DNA of 64,000 nt from assembly GCF_000210295.1 (NCBI RefSeq), contig NC_026740.1, positions 999,691-1,063,690 of the forward strand, read 5' to 3'. The notes beneath the pieces were generated by a model. It saw nothing but the letters and a program-made list of their open reading frames with translations, was not told where the DNA came from and ran no database searches. Source of the stretch: Trypanosoma brucei gambiense DAL972. Lineage: Eukaryota > Euglenozoa > Kinetoplastea > Trypanosomatida > Trypanosomatidae. Below, piece by piece: positions 31,933 to 41,422 of the stretch. The position numbers were made by a program, and so were the translations under genes. Positions within the stretch are counted from its first letter, which is position 1; every line of letters starts with the position of its first letter.

Positions 31933-34455
31933 CTATGCACTACTCGGTTTAACATCTTTGTTTGTATTATAAATAAGCGGAACATCCTGAACGTGTCCCA
32001 TTATTTGATCAGGTGGGAGATTCTGCGGCAGGCGATTTACGAATGGTTGAAGTCTGCTTCCCAACGACCGCGGACGCATCTTGTCGACAGGACGGTTGCA
32101 ACCAAGGCAGCGGAAGCCCCTAAAACCCATCAGAACATCAGCAACACCGCCGCCGTCGTGCTCCTCACTCAAGATGCGCTGCATGTTGACGAGATCTTCC
32201 TTGCCTGCCTTGCCATCCAACATGTCGCGTAGTATATTGAGAGATTTGTCAAGTGTATCAATGAGGCTTGCGTTGGTGGTGTTGAGAACCTGCTCCACCT
32301 CACGCATCAACCTCTCCAGTGCGTTCTCAACGTAATCGCGCTCAGCCTTGTTGGCCACAAGCTGCGCATCCGCCTTGCAGCGGTCAATATGCTCCACATA
32401 TTTACGCAGAGTGTCTAGTTCACCGCTAGTGCCGTCCCTGACAGCCTGTAGCATCTGCATTTGCTCCACTAGGTCCTTCTGTACATTTTGAATTTGTTCC
32501 TCCTGCTTCTGAGCTGTGGCAGCGGCTCCCTCGCTGCCACCCTTACTGCTCTCCATTTCCAAAAGCTGTCGCAAACCGCGAACGTCGTCAGCCAAACGCT
32601 GAAGCCCGGAGTAATCTGCCTTGCGATCGTCGAGGTTAAGTACGTTGCCTTCAACACTTACCAAACGGTTTTGCAACTGATTTAGACGTTTGGACAGGTC
32701 CTTCACACGCTCCTTTACTTCCTCATCCCCCTTAAGGTCGGCTAATACTGGACTTCCATCCCCTGATTCCTGTCCCTGTTTGGACCCCAATTCTTTGTCA
32801 GCCTTCATTTGTCCCTCATCACTCACACCTCCCCCAGTCTCCGGAGATGACTCCTGAGCGGCGCCCTTGTCTTGTTTTTTCCTCTCTAACGTAGCGCACA
32901 GCCTACCGAGCCCCTTGGCTTCCCCTTGCAACTTACGAATTGCCCCCCACACTTGCTCTAAGTCTCCCTTATCCACTCCTGACTCAAATTCTTTGGACCC
33001 TGCTAGCTCCTTTTCAACGCCACTCGCGGGCTCCCCTACCGACTGAGGTGGGATGGGGGACGTCTCCTTCGCCTTGGGCTGGGAGTCAGTGGGAGTGATT
33101 TTCAGTAGTTTGTCATTCATGCGCCGGAACGCCGCCTCAAGGTTATTGAGACGAGCTCTCAAATCCCTCACCTCCGTGTTTGCCGGTCTGTTTTGGGTAG
33201 AGGAAGATGGTACAACATCACCACCAGAACCGGTGACAATGCCAGTGGGATGGGCCTCAACAGCAGCTTCCGGAGCGGTGTCACCTTCCGCAACACCGCT
33301 GTTGCGGAAAGAGCTTTCAGTACCTTCGTGTGGCGTAGTCCTCGCAACATCGTCCGTGGTGTCACCCAAGTATGGCATGCCACCCCCTTCAAGCGCACTA
33401 AGGCGTCCCTTAAGTTCCTCCAGCTCTTCTTCCACTCCCTCCAGGCGCGCAGATTGCACGGCATCAAGACCATCACCAGGCCCGACGGTGCGCATCAGGT
33501 CAACATCCTTCTGCAGTCCCTTCAACTCACTCAATATCTCCGCTACGACGCGATTGAGGCGACCTATACTCTCTTCATCTTGACGTACGCGCACGAAAAG
33601 TGATTCGGGATTGTTGGAATCCTCTGGGGACATCCCCCTCGTGAACGACACACCACTGATTGAGCTCCTTCCCTGACTCATCCGACGGCCTGACACTGGA
33701 CGTGTCACCCTTCCGGAGGGTTGTGCGAGGCTGGACTCACCCTGCTGCCCCAATTGGTCGGGCACCACATCCTCGGCGCGGTTGTCCGGTTGCATAGACT
33801 CCCCAGTTGGATCTTCCTCTTTTGGGGATATCCCATCAAGTTGAAGCTCTTCATTTGCGCGCTGCAGAATAACTTCACCAACCGCCACACCTTCAGTATC
33901 TCCTCCCTTTTGTTTCTCCTTCGTCACGAAATCGCCGTCGGTTCCACTGAGAGGTGATTGTTGCGTCGTGGAAACTTTCCTCCTGGCGTGGTAAAGCTGT
34001 TCAATGGAGGCGTTATTCATTGGTTTGCAGAAATTTCCCACCATCCTCTTTAGGTATTCGATTTCATCCCAAAGTGGCTGTAGGTTATCGGATTGCCCTC
34101 TGTCCTCGTATGGAGGTAACCACTCCGCTGGTGCTTGCTCCAATTTAGAGTCTTCTGCCTCAGTTTCCACCGTCGCCCCTTCGGGTTTTTGTGGTTGCTG
34201 CCGGTGGGCTCCCGGTGCCCGGGACAGAATGTTCTGTAACTGCGCCTCACGATCGGCGTCGCGCCTCCGCAACTCGTCCATTTCCATCCGCAGCAGGGTC
34301 AGTTCGTTGTCTTGTCTCTCATTTGCAGTTTCTGACTGCTTCAGCCGCTTCATGATATCCTCAAAAAGCAGCTGCAAGGGTTGAAATGACATGGTGTAGC
34401 TGATGAGCTTTGACAGGTCAATTTCACAGCCCTCATCGCCAACAACGTACGACAT
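31933..34455 (-). CDS. Coiled-coil protein with DUF4795-like C-terminus (QRICH2-like)
   Basis: The protein has 840 residues with an ATG start at 34455. Residues of about 25-75 and several later blocks (about 275-355, 440-520, 580-780) are heptad-rich coiled coil, separated by acidic, Gly/Pro/Ser-rich linkers. The last 230 residues have the order of DUF4795: a long helix containing LVANKAERDYVENALERLM and LDGKAGKEDLV, then a short cysteine motif FRCLGCNRPV (781-790), equivalent to the FxCxSCDRP motif seen in animal QRICH2 and related proteins. QRICH2 is needed for the sperm flagellum, so a flagellar or axonemal role is a reasonable inference. There is no signal peptide, membrane segment or enzyme domain. 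The cysteine pair might bind metal but only two cysteines are visible. Confidence 0.75.
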   Translation of the reverse strand: MSYVVGDEGCEIDLSKLISYTMSFQPLQLLFEDIMKRLKQSETANERQDNELTLLRMEMDELRRRDADREAQLQNILSRAPGAHRQQPQKPEGATVETEAEDSKLEQAPAEWLPPYEDRGQSDNLQPLWDEIEYLKRMVGNFCKPMNNASIEQLYHARRKVSTTQQSPLSGTDGDFVTKEKQKGGDTEGVAVGEVILQRANEELQLDGISPKEEDPTGESMQPDNRAEDVVPDQLGQQGESSLAQPSGRVTRPVSGRRMSQGRSSISGVSFTRGMSPEDSNNPESLFVRVRQDEESIGRLNRVVAEILSELKGLQKDVDLMRTVGPGDGLDAVQSARLEGVEEELEELKGRLSALEGGGMPYLGDTTDDVARTTPHEGTESSFRNSGVAEGDTAPEAAVEAHPTGIVTGSGGDVVPSSSTQNRPANTEVRDLRARLNNLEAAFRRMNDKLLKITPTDSQPKAKETSPIPPQSVGEPASGVEKELAGSKEFESGVDKGDLEQVWGAIRKLQGEAKGLGRLCATLERKKQDKGAAQESSPETGGGVSDEGQMKADKELGSKQGQESGDGSPVLADLKGDEEVKERVKDLSKRLNQLQNRLVSVEGNVLNLDDRKADYSGLQRLADDVRGLRQLLEMESSKGGSEGAAATAQKQEEQIQNVQKDLVEQMQMLQAVRDGTSGELDTLRKYVEHIDRCKADAQLVANKAERDYVENALERLMREVEQVLNTTNASLIDTLDKSLNILRDMLDGKAGKEDLVNMQRILSEEHDGGGVADVLMGFRGFRCLGCNRPVDKMRPRSLGSRLQPFVNRLPQNLPPDQIMGHVQDVPLIYNTNKDVKPSSA

Positions 34456-35103
34456 CTTGAACCTCTTCTTTCCAGCTCCCCTTTCCTACTTTTTTGACAG
34501 CTCTACTACTGCTCTTCTTTTTTTTTCTGTTTACTCCCTTCGTTTGTTGATCCTATCTATCTATTTTGTTGCGGGACCACACACGACAACAGTAAACTAT
34601 TACTTTCACACTAGTCACAAACTCTCACACTCTCTCTGCTCTTCTTTCGTCTACCACCTCGTACTTTTCCGCTTTCCCAAGCCTTTTTGCTGCGTATGCA
34701 ATGGCTTCCACACAGTGTTTCCTCACAACACTCTTACTGCTTACGTACTGGGACCACACCAATCCAAAACAGTAGTAAGCAGCGAAGTATCAGTAAAAAA
34801 AAAAAAAGAAAACAGTGGATGAGAACGGAAATGACAAGAAAAATTACCTATTATATGATGCCAATGGAATGTTTGACGGTAGAAAATAAGATAGCATAGC
34901 TAGCCATTTACCCATACAGGCACCATGAAACGGTGTCCTCTCAAGAAGGGGCGGGAAAGGGGGGAGTAACAGCACCCAATTCATCTCATGCCCTTCCCTC
35001 TCCTTCATCACAATGTGAATGCACCGATTCACATACAAATATCTTCCTGTGCACTTTTCCTTGCGAATTGCTTCGACCATACACTTTTGGTTGAACCCCC
35101 TTT
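34456..35103. other. Intergenic interval
   Basis: This 650-bp spacer contains a T-rich stretch near 34,516-34,530 and an A-tract at 34,795-34,807. It holds the leader of the DUF4795 gene and the 3' UTR of the FCP1-like gene. I see no gene in it. Confidence 0.6.
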
Positions 35104-35700
35104 TCACTGTTGGCCCCATGGGACGCGCGCCGGTAGCAGTCGCCGCACATCCTCTCGCTCCGCCAACAGGTGTTCTTCCACAAACCGCCGCAAAGCCGGC
35201 ATTACATTCGGGTTTTCAATCTTGAGTTCCTCACATGTCTCAAGCCACAGGAAGTTAGACGCATTTAGCTTCCCTTTGCTTGGTGTATCGTCAATGAGAA
35301 CAGTGTTCTGTGGCGTTGCTATTTCTGGAAATCGACGGTACACCTCACGCAGGTCCTTCACCGTGGCGTGTTGGTCATCTCGGCTCGTGGCGCTCACACG
35401 TCGGAACTCATCAGCAGTCGTGTGTTCGCGGGACCAGACAAAAGCAAAGTTCACCTTTTGTGCATGTTGACTGAAAACAGCCTCCATCAGGGGAGTGGTA
35501 TTGCGCGCGGTGGTGGAGCTCCACACGGCAAGGGTGCAGTGCTGCTGTAGGGCGAGGAGTGTCTCCATGGCACTGGGGCGAAGCCACACGCGACTCATCC
35601 CAACGGTTATGGCGCCCCCCGGCATGCCTGACGGAACGCGACTGGCATGTATACGCTCCAAAAGCGTTCCGCGCAGTCCAAAAACCAGCAATGGTCTCAT
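35104..35700 (-). CDS. FCP1/NIF-family HAD pseudophosphatase
   Basis: The protein has 198 residues. The open frame runs 18 codons further upstream from a GTG, but the first ATG is at 35700, giving an N-terminus MRPLLVFGLRGTLLER. That is exactly where FCP1/SCP phosphatases carry the nucleophile motif DLDxTL. Here both aspartates of DxDxT are replaced (Gly8 and Arg10), while Thr12 remains. Later HAD elements are kept: AVWSSTTARNT (motif II Ser/Thr at about 61-62), FVWSREHTT, and TVLIDDTPSK with the acidic pair at about 137-138 (motif III-like). Family knowledge says the first Asp forms the phospho-intermediate, so this protein should be catalytically dead and may act as a phosphopeptide-binding or scaffold protein. 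The fold assignment is firm; the loss of activity is inferred from the missing residues. Confidence 0.75.
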   Translation of the reverse strand: MRPLLVFGLRGTLLERIHASRVPSGMPGGAITVGMSRVWLRPSAMETLLALQQHCTLAVWSSTTARNTTPLMEAVFSQHAQKVNFAFVWSREHTTADEFRRVSATSRDDQHATVKDLREVYRRFPEIATPQNTVLIDDTPSKGKLNASNFLWLETCEELKIENPNVMPALRRFVEEHLLAEREDVRRLLPARVPWGQQ

Positions 35701-37427
35701 CGCAAGGAATACTATACGAACAACTGTGACCTGTATATCGATCGAAACACGCACCGAAATGAGTATGTGTGATGCAAAACGAATTCGTTACTGTGACTCT
35801 TGTTGCTGCTGAAATTGTGTGAGGTGTTGGCAGCTACACAGTTGCCTCTCAGTCCGCCCTCCGTGCACACCCACGTAGGCAAAAACGAAAACCTTCGTGC
35901 CTCACACGATCTACGCTAATTCTCCGCACGACTAATGGGCGTGGAACAACAACTGACCGGATATATATATGTATATATATATATTGTTTGGAGATACGAA
36001 GAAACAACGGACAGCCCCTTTCTTCTTTTATGTCCGCTGAGTTCCGCTAGCACCACCGCCTCAGCTATTCTCCTTCCCCACCCAACACGCCAAGAAACAG
36101 AACAAAAGACACGTTACTACTCCCCAGCTTAGCAGAAAGGGGTACGGAGAGAATATGGCTCCCACTTCACACAAACGCTGACACACGTATGCATTCAGAT
36201 GGGGAAAAGCAGAGAGTGAAAGGGAGTACATAAACCATGCAAATGCACAAACAGAACGAAAACAAGCGAGGGAACAGGCGCAATTACGTGAACCTCCCCT
36301 CCCACTTAATGCTGAAAATTGTGAGGTGGTGCAGCAGTCGTTACGTGGTCTTACATGCACTCATACATATGAACAAGCGTGTATTTTCTTACTATGAAAA
36401 CAAAGCGTGTTACACGTTAGTTTGTGAAGGCATAATTCACACAATCCGTCAGATGTGTTCCATAGTGAACAACCACCGCACGGTCCTCTGTCTACACAGG
36501 AATGCGACATCACCGTAACACCCGCAGCTTGCATGCATTAACGAATAAATACAGAAGGAAACTAATAAATCAATTTTATCCCTTCCTCCTCGCCCGTTAT
36601 ACCTTTTCATCCGCTTCTCTTCCCTTCAAAACTTACTGTAAGATCATCTGGTCCCCTCTTTGGACCGTGATACCCCCTCCCACCTCAACCACCACCACCG
36701 TTATCTTTACAATTCCCTGCTGTTACTTTTATTATCATTATTATTGCTTCCTTACTGTTATATAGTTGGGAGGGGGAAGGGGAGAATCTTTCTTCGTAGA
36801 CCGTATCTCGAAACGCTCCTTCACGTGAAACCCGTCGCTTTCCATAGCTACTTTGTGTTTTGTTGTTCTTTACCTGCCACTGTTGCTACCCATTCTTTTC
36901 TCCTCCATCCTTTCTTCAATGTTCTCGCTACCATTCATTGTTATTGTTGCCCCAACTGCTATCAACATGACAGGCAATGAAAATACATATGCTTCAAAGT
37001 AGGGGGAAATGAAAGAACGAAAGAAGTCGACAAACGCTGTCGCCCGCTCTTTCCTCGGACTATTTTTTTTTTTCACCCTCCGCCACTTCGTATGCACCGC
37101 GCACAAACGCAAACACAAGCCGATCCCTCCCCCCCCCCCCCCGTGCGGGAACAAATGAAGAGTGAGAAAAGCGAAATGGGGAGAAAAAAAAAAAAAGAGA
37201 CGGACAACGCACCGGAACAAGCGAGACGCAAGGAAAAAAAAAACGGAGCGGTGTGGAAGGAAGGAGGGCAGGACACAAGTCGAAAATAGAGAGGAAATTA
37301 AACAACAATAAAGAGTGCGGCGCTCCCCACGCAGGCAACGGTCAGGGGGAAAAAATGTTGTCCAGGGCAATCAGAAAAATAAAAGGGCTGTACCCCGTCA
37401 GTGATTCATATAGGAAGAAGAGACACA
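35701..37427. other. 1.7-kb intergenic interval
   Basis: This spacer separates the FCP1-like and phosphatidylserine synthase genes. It contains a TA-rich run at 35,961-35,984, ATT triplets near 36,731-36,745, an A-rich run at 37,180-37,240 and a run of 14 C at 37,129-37,142. No frame starting with ATG has convincing composition. Confidence 0.55.
37129..37142. repeat. Poly(C) run of 14
   Basis: A homopolymer of 14 C on the plus strand becomes poly(G) on the transcribed RNA sense, in the 3' UTR side of the phosphatidylserine synthase gene. Confidence 0.9.
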
Positions 37428-38954
37428 TTATCGCCAAAAGATTATGTAGCGCTCGTATGGGTAAACATAGCGCTGAAATGCCTCACGACCAATCTGGAGG
37501 TCCGGCATCCCCATCGCAAACATCGCTAAAACACAGCCGCATCCAAAGTAGAAGAACACGCTACTGATTGCGTAAAGCAGGCACCGCTTTTCCATGCGTT
37601 GTTTCAGTGTCAGTACTCCGAAGAATATCGCAAACCAAATGCAAAGGGATATGAGTGAAGTTATCCAAGGTATTGCGATGTAGCCCGGCATTGGTTCCTG
37701 AAAATAATTCCCCTCAACGGCAAGCTTCCCCGCCAAAACAACTTCGAACAAAAGGTTCACCACACTCACCCACACTGATGGACCAAGTTTGTTAGTTGGG
37801 TCAAGTCCGCTGATATAAAAGTAGTACTCGCATACGGCAGGTATCGCCAAGAACAGCCACATAACCAGCCGCAAAACAACAAGATGATGTTTGGGGGGTA
37901 TATGAAGGATGTGTTTCACGGTAAACGTGTTCAACTCTTGAAGGGTCATCAGGGAAAGTAAAAGAAGAAACTGCACGAAGCGTTTTGGACTAAGAAACAC
38001 ATTCCACTCGTACGGAACCAATGATTGAGGCACGAGCTGCGATATGAAGCGACGCGCCTTCCCGCATTTACTCTTCACATTATCTGATAACACCCAATTA
38101 TATCTCCGTGCGTGAAATATGCGCAAAGCGAGTATTCCTAATAATGTTCCGCCGCCATTGCATATGAGGACATCCAACAGCAAATGGTCCCACCAGCACT
38201 CCTTAAAGTTCGGCAGTGCGTGCTGGAACGTCACCTCGACAATCTCAAACACAACTGAAATGCACGTTGAGGCACGCCAATCCCTCACAATAATCGTCTT
38301 CGCGAAATACCCCAGTGTATGGGCAACTATAAAAATGTCAAAAGTCGTGCGGACAAAAAGGAATGGGTCATCTGAAGTGAAAATGCGACAGTCCTCGGCG
38401 TATTGCCTCTCCTCCGGTAGTGACTTAAGTGAAGGATCGTGCAGCAATAGAATTGCACGTATTGTGTCCAAACTTTGAAACAGCAGAAAAGATAGCAACG
38501 CCAGATACAAGACACCCACGGCCAACACCGCCCGCCAGAAACTCGGATGCGGGCGCAGCAACATCGAATCGGGAAGGTGGGTGGCGCCAAAAGCTATAAA
38601 AGATACTCCAGAAGCCGCAAGGCCCAATTTTACACTGCTGACAACATCCATATCTAGGTAGTGGCAGTAACGCACCATGAAAAGGAATACTGCTAACAGA
38701 ACAATAAGAACCGAAAGCGTACGGGGCGTGTACATCGCGTCTTCTGTACCACCATTAGCGATGCAAGTTTCCTCCGACTGCTGCTTCGGGTTTATCTCTC
38801 TGCTGATAGGCAGTGAATTTAATTTCTTCACCTTTTTCAGGCCAGCACTGTGACTGCTCACACTACCTTTTCGACTGTCAATACCCTTACGTGAGGCACC
38901 GGTGCCTTTGGGGCTACTGAAGCTACCGGTAGCACCGTTGAGCTTACCGGCCAT
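37428..38954 (-). CDS. PSS2: Phosphatidylserine synthase (base-exchange type)
   Basis: This 508-residue integral membrane enzyme exchanges the head group of an existing phospholipid for serine, normally in the ER. After a basic Ser/Lys-rich N-terminus (1-75) come multiple hydrophobic segments (about 80-95, 108-125, 141-160, 203-222 and several further on). Signature stretches of the PTDSS family are clear: LPEERQYAEDC (179-189), LGYFAKTIIVRDWR (about 214-227), and FEIVEVTFQHALPNFKECWW with DVLICNGGG after it (about 236-269), which carry the conserved acidic, His and Asn residues. The open frame extends 47 codons upstream from a TTG; the ATG at 38954 is chosen. A polypyrimidine tract and AG lie about 95 nt upstream. 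The symbol is given from memory of the T. brucei chromosome 7 locus; the family is certain. Confidence 0.93.
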   Translation of the reverse strand: MAGKLNGATGSFSSPKGTGASRKGIDSRKGSVSSHSAGLKKVKKLNSLPISREINPKQQSEETCIANGGTEDAMYTPRTLSVLIVLLAVFLFMVRYCHYLDMDVVSSVKLGLAASGVSFIAFGATHLPDSMLLRPHPSFWRAVLAVGVLYLALLSFLLFQSLDTIRAILLLHDPSLKSLPEERQYAEDCRIFTSDDPFLFVRTTFDIFIVAHTLGYFAKTIIVRDWRASTCISVVFEIVEVTFQHALPNFKECWWDHLLLDVLICNGGGTLLGILALRIFHARRYNWVLSDNVKSKCGKARRFISQLVPQSLVPYEWNVFLSPKRFVQFLLLLSLMTLQELNTFTVKHILHIPPKHHLVVLRLVMWLFLAIPAVCEYYFYISGLDPTNKLGPSVWVSVVNLLFEVVLAGKLAVEGNYFQEPMPGYIAIPWITSLISLCIWFAIFFGVLTLKQRMEKRCLLYAISSVFFYFGCGCVLAMFAMGMPDLQIGREAFQRYVYPYERYIIFWR

Positions 38955-39266
38955 GCACACTCGAGAGATTCTCGAAGCCCTGTTTGTTCCACGGCAGCAC
39001 CGCACGCAGTTGTAATGAAAAATATACTTAATACGGGGTTTTCCCGCCCTCAGTGATGGAAAAAAAAAAGGACCAAAAAAGGTAATCAGCGACAAGACAG
39101 AGTCAAGACAGGAGAAACGACATTCTTGCTTCTACAACTCACCTAAGTCAGATATCTACTGACATCTCTCGAGTCAATCTACCGGTCATGCCTACGCAGA
39201 CACAATCCCAGTTCGGCATCTTCATTACCTCCGCAGCCAATAACGAGTAAAGGAAGCTCAATGCCA
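38955..39266. other. Short intergenic interval
   Basis: The 312-bp spacer holds the PSS leader and the 3' UTR of the NAD(P)HX repair gene. Apart from the candidate acceptor I see nothing else. Confidence 0.6.
39049..39080 (-). promoter_or_regulatory. Candidate trans-splice acceptor of the phosphatidylserine synthase gene
   Basis: On the minus strand, T-rich sequence (about 39,080-39,060) precedes the AG at 39,050-39,049, leaving a leader of about 94 nt before the ATG at 38,954. Placing the acceptor here also leaves the upstream 47-codon in-frame extension without an ATG in the mRNA. Confidence 0.5.
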
Positions 39267-40997
39267 CTAAAGGTAGCACTGAGAAGCTTGAAACCCTTCC
39301 GGTGTTGGATTAAGACAAACGGGAAGGTATTTAAAGAGTGTCGTGGCGGTAAGCCCACGTTCGCCGCCTTGAGATGAGGCGGCGAGATCGGCGGCTGTGC
39401 CGTGCACAAGGCATCCCGCACAGGTGGCTTGCCAGAGCGGAAACTGCTGCGCCAGCAGCCCCGCAATGATACCAGTCAAAACATCTCCCATGCCTCCAGA
39501 GGCCATGCCGCTGTTACCGACGTCGGCAACGGCGCACGCGGGAAACAGCAGTTCTGCCGCCGTCCCCGTTGGCACGGGGACGCGTGCATCTTCCGCACTG
39601 CGAAGCACCGTTCCAGGCCCTTTGAGCAAAACGACCCCACCGTACCTAGCCACCAACTCCTCAGCGGCACGATATCGATTTTGCTCCACCTCAGAAACTG
39701 TGCAACCAAGAAGTCTGGAGGCCTCAGCAGAGTGCGGCGTTATGACACGGTTATTTAGTCGTACAGACGGTGGTTGTTGTTCCCCATCATTCCTTTTCCT
39801 AGAAAACGCTGCTAAAATATTCAACGCGTCCGCATCCCACACCGAGGGAATATTAATGTTCTCCCGGAGATGTATTTCCACTACACGCAGGGCTTCGATT
39901 CCCCATGCACCTTGACCAAGGCCAGGCCCTATAGCTACACACGAGGCCCACTGTAGTCCCATCCGCAAACTTTCCTCCGTCAGTGTCTGAGTCATCACCT
40001 CTGGGCAGCGGCACATGATTGGCGCGGCATGTTCAGCACGCGTAAGAACTCGAACGAGACCACAGCCAGATCGTAACGCTGCCTCTGCTGCCATCGCAAT
40101 GGCTCCACCGAAACCAGAGTCACCACCGACAACCAACAACTTGCCATTCATTGCCTTGTTAATACACCTTCGTGGCTCGCTGCGCGATAACAGTGGAAAA
40201 AGATGCGAACTTTCAAGTCGCCTGCAAAATACATCACGCTGTTGGTCCGGTAACAACAACCAATCAGCGAGATCTAGGGAATCATAGTGAAGCTTTCCAA
40301 CATGGTTGCGTGCAGACCCTGTAAGAAGTCCTGGCTTCACAGCAATGAAGGTGACGGTGTGAACCGCACGTATACATGAGCCCTTCACGTCCCCCGTTTC
40401 GGCATCTAAGCCCGACGGAATATCAATAGCAAAGCACGGCTTACCAGATTCGTTCACACGATCGATTATCGCTGCGTAATCCCCACGTGGAGCTCCCCCC
40501 ATCCCCGTACCTAGCAAGCCATCCACAACTACATCCACACCGGAGAGTGAAGCTCCCTCTTCCAACCAGGTGCGCGCATCTTTCATTACGATCTCCACAC
40601 CTGGTTTTTGACGTTCTTCCTGTAACGCAGCATAGGCGGCTGCTGCCTCGGGAGGAAGCGGTTTGGAACCGGCCACAGTTATAACAGTAACGCATGTGCC
40701 TCCTCCCCTGGAGGAGGCTCGTCGGGCAACCTCAAAGCCGTCTCCACCGTTATTCCCGCTTCCGCAGAGCACCAGCCACTTCTTTGCATTTGGAACCTCG
40801 GTGCAAACGACCTTGAAAAAAGCTGCAGCAGCCCGTTGCATGAGATCGTATAAGGTTATCCCCTGTACCCGGGCTGCTTCCACTTCCGCTTTTCGAAGCC
40901 ATGCGGCAGACCAGGCGAGATATAACAGTTTTTGCTGCTCATCCGGGTAACGGGTATACGTGCTAATGGTCCGAATAAAAGAGTTCCTTCTTCTCAT
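39267..40997 (-). CDS. Bifunctional NAD(P)HX epimerase / dehydratase (YjeF/NnrE-NnrD type)
   Basis: The 576-residue fusion repairs hydrated NAD(P)H: the N-terminal epimerase interconverts R and S forms of NAD(P)HX and the C-terminal dehydratase restores NAD(P)H. Epimerase motifs: GSGNNGGDGFEVARR (79-93), VDGLLGTGMGG (158-168) and AIDIPSGLDAETG (190-202). Dehydratase motifs: VVGGDSGFGGA (289-299), GPGLGQG (357-363), WDADALN (387-393), TPHSAEASRLLG (420-431), LLKGPGTV (457-464) and GNSGMASGGMGDVLTGIIAGL (about 494-514) with catalytic Asp505. The N-terminus (MRRRNSFIRTISTYTR) is Arg/Ser/Thr-rich without acids, like a mitochondrial targeting leader. The open frame starts upstream at a GTG; the ATG at 40997 is the start. 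The fused order is typical of bacteria, whereas most eukaryotes have two separate proteins. Confidence 0.95.
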   Translation of the reverse strand: MRRRNSFIRTISTYTRYPDEQQKLLYLAWSAAWLRKAEVEAARVQGITLYDLMQRAAAAFFKVVCTEVPNAKKWLVLCGSGNNGGDGFEVARRASSRGGGTCVTVITVAGSKPLPPEAAAAYAALQEERQKPGVEIVMKDARTWLEEGASLSGVDVVVDGLLGTGMGGAPRGDYAAIIDRVNESGKPCFAIDIPSGLDAETGDVKGSCIRAVHTVTFIAVKPGLLTGSARNHVGKLHYDSLDLADWLLLPDQQRDVFCRRLESSHLFPLLSRSEPRRCINKAMNGKLLVVGGDSGFGGAIAMAAEAALRSGCGLVRVLTRAEHAAPIMCRCPEVMTQTLTEESLRMGLQWASCVAIGPGLGQGAWGIEALRVVEIHLRENINIPSVWDADALNILAAFSRKRNDGEQQPPSVRLNNRVITPHSAEASRLLGCTVSEVEQNRYRAAEELVARYGGVVLLKGPGTVLRSAEDARVPVPTGTAAELLFPACAVADVGNSGMASGGMGDVLTGIIAGLLAQQFPLWQATCAGCLVHGTAADLAASSQGGERGLTATTLFKYLPVCLNPTPEGFQASQCYL

Positions 40998-41422
40998 TAT
41001 GAAGCCTATTAAGTCAACACGCTTTTTCTTTCTTTTTTTTTTTTGTTTTAGACGAAGAGCCACTGCACGAAAGGAAGCGTCGGTGACAGCGTTCTAAGGG
41101 GTATAGGTAGAGCAACCAGCGACGCTAAAGCTACGCAGAAGTCAGAGAATGGGGCACATGGATTATGTGTGCAAAAGGAAACGTTTGGTGTAATTCCATC
41201 ACGGAGGAAGGAAGGAAACCTCCGGGTTGTCCCTCATTGATGTGGATCCCAATTTTCGGTGCAGTCTCACATGCACGCGTGCAAGAAGGTAAATGCCTGG
41301 CATTCAAATTGCCGCCAAAAAGAACTGACAAAGAAAAACAGCGGCACAGAGGATAAAGATATTGGACTACGACGAAAACACACTCGCCGATTATAAAAAA
41401 GAGAAAATGTAGCCCAACTCTT
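40998..41422. other. Intergenic interval
   Basis: The 425-bp spacer contains a 13-nt T-tract at 41,033-41,045. It holds the leader of the NAD(P)HX repair gene and the 3' UTR of the poly(A) polymerase gene. No gene is visible. Confidence 0.6.

Noticed and set aside
36061..36360. A 99-codon Cys-rich minus-strand frame
   Set aside because: It starts at GTG, and no domain or conserved pattern is visible.
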